Source of the DNA: Dietzia sp032248695
GTDB taxonomy: Bacteria; Actinomycetota; Actinomycetes; Mycobacteriales; Mycobacteriaceae
DNA length: 64,000 bases
Direction: 5' to 3'
NCBI RefSeq assembly: GCF_032248695.1
Contig: NZ_JAVHXC010000002.1
Span: 248,001-312,000 of the forward strand
Below are positions 27,741 through 36,057 of the stretch, one piece after another; position 1 is the first letter of the stretch, and every line of letters begins with the position of its first letter. The position numbers and the translations under genes were made by a program. Below the pieces are notes generated by a model, which searched no databases, was not told the origin of the DNA, and saw only the letters and a program-made list of their open reading frames with translations.

Positions 27741-28954
27741 CGCGCCGCCACCTCGACGCGCATCGGCAGGTGGGCGAAGCCGCGGACGTTGGAGGAGTGG
27801 ACGCGCTGGGCACCGGGGAGCAACTTGTACCCCGAGATCGACCGCGAGATCATGTCCAGTGCGATCCGGCCCTCGAGCCGGGCCAGGTGCGCGCCCAGGC
27901 AGAAGTGCGGGCCCTGGCCGAAGCTCAGGCTCGCCGAGGTGTCGCGGGTCAGGTCGAAGGTGTCACCGCGGTCGAACACCTCCTCGTCGCGGTTGGCGGA
28001 GCCGATGAGCAGCAGCACCTTCTGGTCGGCGGGGATCGTCACGCCGCGGATCGAGGTCTCCTGCGTCGTGGTGCGCAGGACCATCTGGCTGGAGGTGTCG
28101 TACCGCAGCGTCTCCTCCACCCAGGCCGGGGCGAGCTCGGGGTCGGCGAGCACCGCGCGCGACTGGTCCGGGTTCTCGTGACCCCAGAACAGCGCGTTGG
28201 CCAGCAGCTTGGTGGTGGTCTCGTTGCCGGCGACCACCATGAGGAAGAGGAAGGACAGGATCTCGTCCTCGTCGAGCTTCTCGCCGTCGATCTCGGCGTC
28301 CAGCAGCGCGGAGGTGAGGTCCTCGGTCCGGGCCCTCCGACGCTCGGCGACCATGCCCTGGTAGTAGGTGATGAGGTCGAGGGCGGCGACCATCGACTCC
28401 TGCGGGACGTCCTCCACGCCCTCCTCGCGGTGCATGACCAGATCGGCCAGGCGGCGCAGCTCGGCACGGTCGGCCTCCGGGACCCCCATGAGATCCGAGA
28501 TGACGTCCATGGGCAGCTTGCCCGCGTAGTCGTCGACGAAGTCGAACGCCTCGCCGTCGCGGGACCGCTCCAGGCACTCGTCCCAGTACTGGCGGGAGAT
28601 GGCCGCGATCCCGTCCGACAGCGCGTCGACGCGGCGGGAGGTGAACCCCTTGCTCACGAGCTTGCGCAGCCGCGCGTGCCGTGGGTCGTCCATCGCGAGG
28701 AAGGACATCGTCTTGTAGGCGTGGGGTCCGTAGGCCGCCGGATCCAGAGAGACGCCCATGGCGTTGGAGAACACCTCCGGCGCCCGGAACGCCTCCCGCA
28801 CGTCGGCGTGCCTGCTCAGTGCCCAGAAACCCAGCTCGGGGTTGTGGTAGACGGGCGCCTCGGCGCGCAGACGCGCGTAAAACGGGTACGGGTCCTCGTG
28901 CACCGCATAGTCGTACGGGCTGAAGACGAGTGGAGCGGGAGCGCTGGTGGTCAT
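27737..28954 (-). CDS. Cytochrome P450, CYP123-like (Rv0766c-like)
   Basis: 405-residue soluble bacterial P450. The I-helix is FLFLMVVAGNETTTKLLANAL with the normal AGNET oxygen-activation motif, the K-helix EETLRYDTSSQMVLRTTT has the ExxR pair, and the heme loop SFGQGPHFCLGAHLARLEGRIA carries Cys352. It matches the position and length of M. tuberculosis CYP123. The ATG at 28954 was preferred because AGGTG lies 9 bases upstream. A GTG at 28966 overlapping the TetR stop is an alternative. The substrate is unknown. Shared operon with CYP51 suggests the two act on one molecule. Confidence 0.9.
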   Translation of the reverse strand: MTTSAPAPLVFSPYDYAVHEDPYPFYARLRAEAPVYHNPELGFWALSRHADVREAFRAPEVFSNAMGVSLDPAAYGPHAYKTMSFLAMDDPRHARLRKLVSKGFTSRRVDALSDGIAAISRQYWDECLERSRDGEAFDFVDDYAGKLPMDVISDLMGVPEADRAELRRLADLVMHREEGVEDVPQESMVAALDLITYYQGMVAERRRARTEDLTSALLDAEIDGEKLDEDEILSFLFLMVVAGNETTTKLLANALFWGHENPDQSRAVLADPELAPAWVEETLRYDTSSQMVLRTTTQETSIRGVTIPADQKVLLLIGSANRDEEVFDRGDTFDLTRDTSASLSFGQGPHFCLGAHLARLEGRIALDMISRSISGYKLLPGAQRVHSSNVRGFAHLPMRVEVAAR

Positions 28955-28962
28955 GGCCGGTG

Positions 28963-29535
28963 TCACCTCAGGATCAGTCGAGCTGCGGATTCGATCGCGT
29001 CTGCCATGTCCGAGTAGGAGCCGTAGCCCATCCCCGCCCGGACGAGTGCGCCGGCGTAGACCATCTCCAGCGCACTGACGACCTCGTCGTCGTTCTCCTC
29101 CCCCAGCGCCGTCACGAGGCGGCGGCGGATGTCCGCGCCGATCCGGACGCGCAGGTGGGACACCTCCGGGTCGTCACCCAGCAGCGCGGCGGTGACCGCC
29201 GACGACAGTTCGGGCTCGTCGGCCAGCAGCAGTGCCACGTCGCGCAGTACGGCGACCACCCTGTCGGCGGTGGAGCCGCCCTCGGGCCGCTCCGTCACGT
29301 GCTCGCTCAGCCGCCGCCAGAACACCTCCGCGATGAGATGCCCCTTGGAGGAGAAGTAGGTGTACGCGGTCGCCGGGGCGACCCCCGCCTTGGCGGCGAC
29401 ACCGCGCACGGCCAGGCCCCCCGGGCCCTTCTCGCGCAGCACCTCGACCGCTGCGCTGGTCAGGCGGTCGACGGTCTCGGCCTGCTGGCCGTTGAGCCTG
29501 CGCCGCGTCGATTCGAACCGGAGATCACTGGACAT
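28963..29535 (-). CDS. TetR-family regulator of the CYP51 locus (Rv0767c-like)
   Basis: 190-residue regulator with the TetR N-terminal helix-turn-helix (TSAAVEVLREKGPGGLAVRGVAAKAGVAPATAYTYFSSKGHL, about residues 25-65, recognition helix around VAPATAYTYF) and a helical ligand-binding C-terminal part. It heads the leftward operon and diverges from the aldehyde dehydrogenase gene. Two GTCTnGAC boxes 30 bases apart lie in and at the edge of the intergenic region. The start was set at ATG 29535 so that the nearer box lies just upstream. ATG 29547 is possible but would place the box inside the coding sequence. Same order as in M. tuberculosis. Confidence 0.88.
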   Translation of the reverse strand: MSSDLRFESTRRRLNGQQAETVDRLTSAAVEVLREKGPGGLAVRGVAAKAGVAPATAYTYFSSKGHLIAEVFWRRLSEHVTERPEGGSTADRVVAVLRDVALLLADEPELSSAVTAALLGDDPEVSHLRVRIGADIRRRLVTALGEENDDEVVSALEMVYAGALVRAGMGYGSYSDMADAIESAARLILR

Positions 29536-29537
29536 GT

Positions 29538-29575
29538 GTCTGGACATTACACCACCGTCGGACTACCGTCTAGAC
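29538..29575. promoter_or_regulatory. Paired GTCTnGAC boxes, probable TetR operator
   Basis: GTCTGGAC (29538-29545) and GTCTAGAC (29568-29575) are exactly 30 bases apart, three helical turns, so bound dimers would face the same side. They lie between the divergent TetR-CYP51 operon and the aldehyde dehydrogenase operon and could couple the control of both. Confidence 0.6.
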
Positions 29576-29623
29576 AGCTGTCCACCCGACCGACGCCCAC
29601 CCATTCCGACGAAAGGGCCCACC

Positions 29624-31099
29624 GTGACGACGAGCATCACCGACACCGCCCCCCTGCTCATCGGCGGCGAGCTCCGCCCCGCCACCGGCGGCGCCACGTT
29701 CGACGTGCTCAACCCCGCCACCGAGGAGGTCATCGGCCGCGCCTCCGACGCCTCCGCAGAGGACATGGACGCGGCCATCGCCGCCGCACGCGACGCCTTC
29801 GACACGACCGACTGGTCGACCGACCACTCGTTCCGCGCTCGGTGCCTCCGCCAGCTGCGCGACGCCCTGCAGGCCGAGATCGAGGAACTGCGGACGCTGA
29901 CGATCGCCGAGGTCGGCGCACCGCGGATGTTCACCGCCGGCCCGCAGCTCGAGGGCCCGGTGGCGGACCTGGGCTGGCTGGCCGACCTCGTGGACTCGTA
30001 CCAGTGGGTCACCGAGCTGGGCGAGTCGGAGATCATGGGCGTGCGCTCGAACCGGTCCACCCGCCGTGAGGCGATCGGCGTGGTCGGCGCCATCACCCCG
30101 TGGAACTTCCCCAACCAGATCAACCTCGCCAAGATCGGCCCCGCCCTGGCCGCCGGCTGCACGGTCGTCCTCAAGCCCGCACCGGACACCCCGCTCATCG
30201 CGGCCGCGGTGGCCCGGATCGCGGCCGAGCGCACCGACATCCCCGCGGGCGTCCTCAACGTGGTGACCGGCACCGATCACAGCCTGGGGGCGCAGCTGGT
30301 CGAGGACCCTAGGGTCGACCTCGTCTCGTTCACCGGCTCCACGGCGACCGGCAAGAAGATCATGGCCTCCGCCGCGGAGACGCTGAAGAAGGTCTTCCTC
30401 GAACTCGGCGGGAAGTCGGCGGCGGTCGTGCTCGACGACGCCGACCTGGGTACCGCCTGTTTCATGACCGCCCTCAACGCCTGCACCCACGCCGGCCAGG
30501 GCTGCGCGCTCACCACCCGGCTCGTGGTGCCGCGGTCCAGGTACGCAGAGGCGGTCGAGGCCGCCAAGGGCGCCATGGCCTCGTTCGCCCCCAAGGACCC
30601 GAACGACCCCGGCGCGTTCTGCGGTCCGGTCATCTCCGCGGCCCAGCGCGAGCGCGTCGAGGGGTACATCGAGCTCGCCCGGCAGGAGGGCGGGACCATC
30701 GAGACCGGCGGCGGGCGTCCCTCCGACCCCGACAAGGCCCGCGGGTTCTGGGTCGAGCCCACGCTCATCTCCGGCCTCGACAACTCCGCGCGCGTCGCGC
30801 AGGAGGAGATCTTCGGCCCCGTCCTGGTGGTGATCCCCCACGACGGCGACGACGACGCGATCCGGATCGCCAACGACTCGCCCTACGGCCTGTCCGGCGC
30901 GGTGTGGGGCACCGACCCCGAGCGCGTCGAGAAGGTCGTCGCCGGCATCCGCACCGGCACCCTCGGCGTCAACGGCGGCCAGTGGTACGGCGCGGACGTG
31001 CCCTTCGGGGGCTACAAGCAGTCCGGCATCGGGCGCGAGATGGGGCGCGAGGGTTTCGAGGAATACCTCGAGATCAAGTCCGTCGCCACCCCGGCCTGA
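29624..31099 (+). CDS. NAD-dependent aldehyde dehydrogenase (Rv0768/AldA-like)
   Basis: 491-residue ALDH. ITPWNFPNQINLAKIGPAL binds the cofactor, FTGSTATGKK is the nucleotide loop, Glu in LELGGKSAAVVLDDAD is the general base and Cys294 in HAGQGCALTTR the nucleophile. EEIFGPVL and GGYKQSGIGREMG complete the family signature. The GTG at 29624 has GAAAGGG 5 bases upstream. It starts the rightward half of the CYP51 locus, so it probably oxidises an aldehyde produced by the P450/SDR pair. The order ALDH-SDR-HIBADH-CMD equals Rv0768-Rv0771. Confidence 0.94.
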   Translation: MTTSITDTAPLLIGGELRPATGGATFDVLNPATEEVIGRASDASAEDMDAAIAAARDAFDTTDWSTDHSFRARCLRQLRDALQAEIEELRTLTIAEVGAPRMFTAGPQLEGPVADLGWLADLVDSYQWVTELGESEIMGVRSNRSTRREAIGVVGAITPWNFPNQINLAKIGPALAAGCTVVLKPAPDTPLIAAAVARIAAERTDIPAGVLNVVTGTDHSLGAQLVEDPRVDLVSFTGSTATGKKIMASAAETLKKVFLELGGKSAAVVLDDADLGTACFMTALNACTHAGQGCALTTRLVVPRSRYAEAVEAAKGAMASFAPKDPNDPGAFCGPVISAAQRERVEGYIELARQEGGTIETGGGRPSDPDKARGFWVEPTLISGLDNSARVAQEEIFGPVLVVIPHDGDDDAIRIANDSPYGLSGAVWGTDPERVEKVVAGIRTGTLGVNGGQWYGADVPFGGYKQSGIGREMGREGFEEYLEIKSVATPA

Positions 31100-31142
31100 C
31101 CGGCGACCACCCGGCATCCACCTACAGGAAGAGACACACGAC

Positions 31143-31895
31143 ATGGGACGTTTCGACGGGAAGACCGCCATCGTGACCGGGGCCGCCGGTGGCATCGGCG
31201 AGGAGTACGCCAGGGCGCTGGCCGCCGAGGGCGCGAACGTGGTGGTGGCCGACGTCTCGGCCGAGGCCGGGGAGCGCGTGGCGGCCGAGATCTCCGCCGC
31301 GGGCGGGAGTGCGCTGTTCCAGCACACGGACGTCTCGGACCCGGACTCGGCGAACGCCTGCGCACAGGTGGCCGTCGACACGTACGGCCGGCTCGACCTG
31401 CTGGTCAACAACGCCGCGATCTTCGGCGGGATGAAGCTCGACTTCCTCATCACCGTCCCCTGGGACTACTACGAGAAGTTCATGTCCGTGAATCTCAACG
31501 GGCAGCTCCTCATGGTCCGCGCGTGCTGGGAGAAGATGGCCGCGGGCGGCGGCGGCGCGATCGTCAACCAGTCCTCCACCGCGGCCTGGCTGTACTCGGG
31601 CTTCTACGGCCTGGCCAAGGTCGGGGTCAACGGCCTGACCCAGCAGCTGGCCACCGAGCTGGGCGGGTCCAACATCCGGATCAACGCGATCGCGCCCGGC
31701 CCCATCGACACCGAGGCCAACCGCACGTCGACCCCGCAGTCGATCGTCGAGGAGATGGTCGGCAGGCTCCCCCTCAAGCGCATGGGGCAGCCGGAGGACC
31801 TGGTGGGGATGCTGCTGTTCCTGCTCTCGGATGAGGCGTCGTGGGTGACGGGGCAGATCTTCAACGTCGACGGCGGACAGATCATCCGCTCATGA
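31143..31895 (+). CDS. Short-chain dehydrogenase (Rv0769-like)
   Basis: 250-residue classical SDR: TGAAGGIG at residues 12-19, NNAAIFGG, Ser in VNQSSTAAWLY, Tyr-x3-Lys in GFYGLAKVGVNGL, and IAPGPIDTEANR after the active site. The C-terminal FNVDGGQIIRS is the usual FabG-like end. It follows the aldehyde dehydrogenase by 43 bases with a GAAGAG ribosome site. Its stop overlaps the start of the next gene (ATGA). Likely role is alcohol/ketone conversion in the CYP51-linked pathway. Substrate not determined. Confidence 0.93.
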   Translation: MGRFDGKTAIVTGAAGGIGEEYARALAAEGANVVVADVSAEAGERVAAEISAAGGSALFQHTDVSDPDSANACAQVAVDTYGRLDLLVNNAAIFGGMKLDFLITVPWDYYEKFMSVNLNGQLLMVRACWEKMAAGGGGAIVNQSSTAAWLYSGFYGLAKVGVNGLTQQLATELGGSNIRINAIAPGPIDTEANRTSTPQSIVEEMVGRLPLKRMGQPEDLVGMLLFLLSDEASWVTGQIFNVDGGQIIRS

Positions 31896-32905
31896 CCGCC
31901 GACGCCTCCCCCCACACCGCCGGCGCCCCGATCGGCCCCGGATCGCCCGACGACTCCCCCGCCCCGGTCGGCTTCATCGGCCTGGGCAACATGGGCGCGC
32001 CCATCGCGCGCCGCCTCCTGGCCTGGCCCGGCGGGCTGGTGGTGTGCGACGTGCGCGCCGAGGCCACCGAGCCCTTCGTCGCCGAGGGCGCGACGGCCGT
32101 GGTCACCGGCGCCGAGGTCGCGCGGACCGCCCGGCTGGTGTCGGTGACGGTCCTCGACGACGCGCAGGTCCGCGAGGTCGTCGACGGGCCCGACGGGATC
32201 CTGCGCACGGCCTCCCCCGGCACGGTGATCGCCGTCCACTCGACGATCTCGGACTCCACGGCCGTGGAGCTGGCCGAGGTCTGCGCGGCCTCCGGTGTGC
32301 ACCTGGTGGACGCGCCGGTCTCCGGTGGCGCGCAGGGCGCGGAGTCCGGTCAGCTGGCGGTGATGGTCGGCGGGCCGCGCGAGGTCTACGAGGCGTGCAA
32401 GCCGGTCTTCGCGCTGTGGGCGGGGATGCCCGTCCACGCCGGCGAGGTGGGCGCGGGCACGCGGATGAAGCTGGCGCGAAACCTGCTGCACTTCATCTCC
32501 TTCACCGCGACCGCCGAGGCGTCCCGACTGGCCGAGGCCGCGGGGATCGACATCGCCAAGCTGGGACGCGTGGTGCGCCACACCGACGCCATCACCGGGG
32601 GCGCCGGCGCGGTGATGTTGCGGGAGACGACCGCGCCGATCGCCCCCGACGACTTCTGGCACGGCGTGTTCACCCACGTGCGGGCGCTGGGCGAGAAGGA
32701 CCTGTCCCTGGCGTTGGCGTTGGGTGACCGCCTGGGGGTGGACCTGCCGCTCGGCGACATCGCGCTACGGGACCTGGGCGCCGGGTTCGGCGTGGGACCG
32801 GGTGAGATCGCGCGCGCCGCGGCGGGTGGCGCCGCCGCCGGGGCCGGCACCCGTGGGCGCGCCGGACGCCCCGGGGATGACGACGACGACGAGGAGGAGC
32901 AGTAG
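31892..32905 (+). CDS. Beta-hydroxyacid dehydrogenase family (Rv0770-like)
   Basis: 337-residue NAD(P)-dependent enzyme of the 3-hydroxyisobutyrate/6-phosphogluconate dehydrogenase superfamily. It has FIGLGNMGAPIARRL, the substrate motif DAPVSGGAQGAESGQLAVM and the catalytic Lys in GTRMKLARNLLHF. The N-terminus has an added Pro/Ser-rich leader of about 25 residues, and the C-terminus ends in a Gly/Ala stretch plus an acidic run (DDDDDEEEQ) not typical of the family. The ATG at 31892 overlaps the SDR stop. It is not the valine-pathway enzyme, which is mmsB at 15144-16055. Its position equals Rv0770. Confidence 0.9.
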   Translation: MTADASPHTAGAPIGPGSPDDSPAPVGFIGLGNMGAPIARRLLAWPGGLVVCDVRAEATEPFVAEGATAVVTGAEVARTARLVSVTVLDDAQVREVVDGPDGILRTASPGTVIAVHSTISDSTAVELAEVCAASGVHLVDAPVSGGAQGAESGQLAVMVGGPREVYEACKPVFALWAGMPVHAGEVGAGTRMKLARNLLHFISFTATAEASRLAEAAGIDIAKLGRVVRHTDAITGGAGAVMLRETTAPIAPDDFWHGVFTHVRALGEKDLSLALALGDRLGVDLPLGDIALRDLGAGFGVGPGEIARAAAGGAAAGAGTRGRAGRPGDDDDDEEEQ

Positions 32906-33304
32906 ATGAGCGGGACCGCTGACTCCGGGATGAGCCCGGAACGTGCCCACGGACTGTCGATGATGTCCGAGGTCTACGGCTTCGATATGACCGACGGGCC
33001 GGGTGACTACTTCGCGGAGACGGCCGATCACCTGTTCGGCCGGATCTGGTCCCGCCCGGGCCTGACCCACCGCGACCGCCGGCTGCTGCTGCTCGGCGCG
33101 CTCACGGCGCAGGGCAACACGGACGTCGCGGACATCCAGGTGGGGGCCGCCCTGGGCAACGGGGAGCTGACCCCGGAGGAGCTCGAGGAGATCGTGCTGT
33201 TCCTGTGCTACTACGCGGGGTGGCCCAACGGGACCAAGCTCGGCAACGTGGTGGGTCCGCACGTGGCGCGCGCCCGCAAGGCCGCCCGCCGGGCCGAGGG
33301 GTGA
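32906..33304 (+). CDS. Carboxymuconolactone decarboxylase-family protein (Rv0771-like)
   Basis: 132-residue all-helical CMD-fold protein, with THRDRRLLLLGALTAQGNTDVADIQVGAALGNGELTPEELEEIVLFLCYYAGWP covering the core (split over three helices). The AhpD CxxC pair is absent, as in true CMD-type members. The ATG follows directly on the stop of the preceding gene. It closes the syntenic block that equals Rv0768-Rv0771. Exact reaction unknown; lactone opening or decarboxylation of an oxidised product would fit. Confidence 0.88.
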   Translation: MSGTADSGMSPERAHGLSMMSEVYGFDMTDGPGDYFAETADHLFGRIWSRPGLTHRDRRLLLLGALTAQGNTDVADIQVGAALGNGELTPEELEEIVLFLCYYAGWPNGTKLGNVVGPHVARARKAARRAEG

Positions 33305-33328
33305 GAGGTGGACGCTAGGTTGACTGTC

Positions 33329-33988
33329 ATGACCGCACCCGAGATCGAACCCTCGCTGCTCGCCGTGGCGCTCGCCGCCCCCGGCTTCATGCCTCTGGAG
33401 GAGGGCACGACCCTCTACGAGATCGCCTGCGAGTACCTGGGCGACGGCGTGGGCGTGGAGATCGGCACCTACTGTGGCCGCTCGACCGTGTTCCTCGGCG
33501 CGGCCGCCCGCGTGACCGGGGGCAGCATCGTCACCGTCGACCATCACCGCGGCTCCGAAGAACACCAGCCGGGCTGGGAGTACCACGACACCTCGCTCGT
33601 CGACCCGCACACCGGGCGACTGGAGACCCTGGTCGCCTTCCGTCACACGATGTGGGACGCGGGTCTGGACGACGTGGTGACCGCCGCGGTGGGCACGTCC
33701 CGGCAGGTCGCCCGGGTATGGGGCACACCCGCGTCGTTCGTCTTCATCGACGGCGGCCACTCCTCCGAGGCCGCGCAGGCGGACTACGAGGGCTGGGCCC
33801 CGTGGGTGGAGATCGGCGGGGCGCTGCTCATCCACGACGTGTTCCCGGATCCCGAGGACGGCGGCCGCCCGCCGTACGAGATCTACTGCCGCGCCCTGGA
33901 GTCCGGGCAGTTCACCGAGGTGGCCGCCGTGGACTCGCTGAGGGTGCTGCGGCGCGACTCCGGCGAGGTCGGCGCGCCGATGCCCTGA
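33329..33988 (+). CDS. Class I SAM-dependent methyltransferase (Methyltransf_24 type)
   Basis: 219-residue Rossmann methyltransferase. GVGVEIGTYCGRSTVFLGAAA forms the SAM-binding motif I, IVTVDHHRGSEEHQPGWEYHD contains the acidic motif II residue and a His-rich loop, and FVFIDGGHSSEAAQADYEGW is the later acidic motif. The ATG at 33329 is chosen with a TAGG element upstream. A GTG at 33308 lies too close to its own Shine-Dalgarno. It ends six bases before the convergent VWA gene. The acceptor is unknown. Confidence 0.85.
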   Translation: MTAPEIEPSLLAVALAAPGFMPLEEGTTLYEIACEYLGDGVGVEIGTYCGRSTVFLGAAARVTGGSIVTVDHHRGSEEHQPGWEYHDTSLVDPHTGRLETLVAFRHTMWDAGLDDVVTAAVGTSRQVARVWGTPASFVFIDGGHSSEAAQADYEGWAPWVEIGGALLIHDVFPDPEDGGRPPYEIYCRALESGQFTEVAAVDSLRVLRRDSGEVGAPMP

Positions 33989-33994
33989 GAGAGG

Positions 33995-36013
33995 TCACAC
34001 GGCCCAGCGGCCGCCCGCGCTCCACGCGTCACCGGAGCCCGGGCGGCCGCGTCGTGTATGCAGGAACCGGCCCACCACGGCCGCCCCGAGATCGTCGACC
34101 TCCGGTGCCACCACGGTGCCCTCGACCCGCCGCGCCAGCGCGTCGAGGAACCGCGAGAGGCCGGGGTCCGAGCCCAGTCGGAAGAACGTCGTCTGCGCGC
34201 CGAACCGGGCGACACGGTCGAGCTCGTCGACGGTCGTGCGGATGGTGTCCGGGTCCGGCGGATAGGCGAACCAGGGCTCGCCGCCGCTGAGCAGGTGCGC
34301 GGTGGGTTCACCGTCGGTGACGACGAGCAGGACCGGCTGCATGGTCGGGTGCTCGCGGAAGAAGCGCCCCGCGAGCAGCAGCGCGTGGTGCAGGTTCGTG
34401 CCGGCCTCGTACTGCGCATCTAGAGACAGCAGTGAGTCGATCGTGCGCGTCTGGGCGAACCGCCCGAACGAGATGAGCTGGAGCCGGTCCTGCCGGAAGC
34501 GGGTGCTCACCAGGTGATGCAGGGCGAGCGCGGTGCGCTTCATCGGCACCCAGCGGCCCTCCATGGCCATGGAGAACGAGGTGTCCACCAGCAGCGCCAC
34601 CGCGGCCTGCGTGCGGGCCTCGGTCTCGCGGACCTCGATGTCCTCGGGCAGGAGCCGGACGCCGGCGGCGGGCTCGCCGCCCTCGGCGGCGACGCGGGAG
34701 ATCGCGTTGCCGATCGTCCGGGGCACGTCCCAGGACTCGACGTCACCGAACTCCCACGCCCGACTCGACCCCGTCTGGTCGCCCGCCGCCCCCGACGCCC
34801 GGGTCTCCCGCGCGCCCGAGCGACCGGACAGCCGACGGGCGGCGTCCCGCAGGAGCGACCTGCCCAGTTTGCGGAGCGCGGCCGGGGACAGTCGCAGGTC
34901 CCCGTCGGACCGGCGGCTGAGGTAGCCCGAGTCCCGCATGGCCTGCTCGAGGCGCGCCAGGGTCTGGACGGACACCGCCGCCTCGCGACCGAGCGTCCGG
35001 GCGACGGCCTCGAGGTCCAGCTCGGACAGCGGCGACCGGTCACTGCGGGACAACTGCTCGGCCAGGCGGTCGAGGTCGCCGAGCTCGGCCATCGCGGCCG
35101 TCCCCTCGGACACGCCCAGACCCTCGGAGCCCTCGAAGTCCTCGGAGCCGTCCCAGTTCTCCCCCGGCCGCAGTGCCTGCAGCAAGCCGTCGAGCCTGCC
35201 GAGCTGTTCGGAGAGTTCGGGAGAGCCGAACGCCTGCTGTGACAGGGCCATGAGCTCCTCCCGCTGCTCCGGGGTCATCGACCGCATCATCCGCTGCGCG
35301 GCCGCCGCGCGCGCGGCGAGGGTGTCGATGAGCTCGTCGATGTCGCGCGGCTGCTCGGGGAAGGCGTCGCCGTGCTTGTCCATGAACTCGCGGAAGTCGT
35401 CGTCGGTGTCCTCCCCGCGGGCGTGCTTGTCCAGCAGGTCGGTGAGGTCGGAGAGCATCTCGGACACCGCCGCCCGGTCGGCGTCGGTGGTGTTCTCCAG
35501 AGCCTGCTTCATGCCGGCGAACCGCGCGTCCAGCGCCTCGGCGCCCAGCAGGTCCTGGATCCGCTTGTACGCCTCGCGGGCATCGGACGACGCCCAGTCG
35601 TAGTCCTTCAGCTCCCCCACCGCGGCGGCCGGGCTGTCGGGGAGGTTCTCGATGGTCATCTCCCGCAGCGTGCGGTCCATGGGGTCCATCTCGGTGTCGC
35701 GGGCGAGTTGCCCGCGTTCGGCGAGCAACGCCTCCTCGAGGAGCTTCGAGACCTCGTCGAGCGTGCCGCCCAACCGGTGACGCTGGAGCAGCTCGCGGCG
35801 CCGGCGCTGGACGCGCCCGGCGAGTTCGTCGAGCCCGGTGTGGACGCGGCCGCCGGTGCGGAGGAACTCCCGCATCGACTGCTCGGGCGAGTAGCCGGCC
35901 ATGACGCCCTCGGACACCGCGTCGAGGGCCTCGGACAGGTCGAGCGGGGGCGCGAGCGGGTCCGGCCCGCCGACGTAGCGCCCGTAGCGGGCGCGGGGTT
36001 CCGGTCGCGACAT
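33995..36013 (-). CDS. VWA-domain protein (Rv0959-like)
   Basis: 672-residue protein with a long acidic helical N-terminal region (residues 1-420, with ELxxL-rich coiled segments) and a C-terminal von Willebrand A domain from about 465. Its MIDAS motif is LLVDTSFSMAMEG, with further metal residues in AGTNLHHALLLA and VTDGEPTAH. The length equals that of M. tuberculosis Rv0959 as remembered. It lies directly downstream of a MoxR-like AAA+ gene. Such VWA-MoxR pairs work as metal-insertion or protein-remodelling chaperones. The client is unknown. The start ATG 36013 opens MSRPEPRARYG. Confidence 0.92.
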   Translation of the reverse strand: MSRPEPRARYGRYVGGPDPLAPPLDLSEALDAVSEGVMAGYSPEQSMREFLRTGGRVHTGLDELAGRVQRRRRELLQRHRLGGTLDEVSKLLEEALLAERGQLARDTEMDPMDRTLREMTIENLPDSPAAAVGELKDYDWASSDAREAYKRIQDLLGAEALDARFAGMKQALENTTDADRAAVSEMLSDLTDLLDKHARGEDTDDDFREFMDKHGDAFPEQPRDIDELIDTLAARAAAAQRMMRSMTPEQREELMALSQQAFGSPELSEQLGRLDGLLQALRPGENWDGSEDFEGSEGLGVSEGTAAMAELGDLDRLAEQLSRSDRSPLSELDLEAVARTLGREAAVSVQTLARLEQAMRDSGYLSRRSDGDLRLSPAALRKLGRSLLRDAARRLSGRSGARETRASGAAGDQTGSSRAWEFGDVESWDVPRTIGNAISRVAAEGGEPAAGVRLLPEDIEVRETEARTQAAVALLVDTSFSMAMEGRWVPMKRTALALHHLVSTRFRQDRLQLISFGRFAQTRTIDSLLSLDAQYEAGTNLHHALLLAGRFFREHPTMQPVLLVVTDGEPTAHLLSGGEPWFAYPPDPDTIRTTVDELDRVARFGAQTTFFRLGSDPGLSRFLDALARRVEGTVVAPEVDDLGAAVVGRFLHTRRGRPGSGDAWSAGGRWAV

Positions 36014-36057
36014 CGCGCACCTCCTGCTCCGGCGGCCGGGCGGCCGCCGTGGGATTC

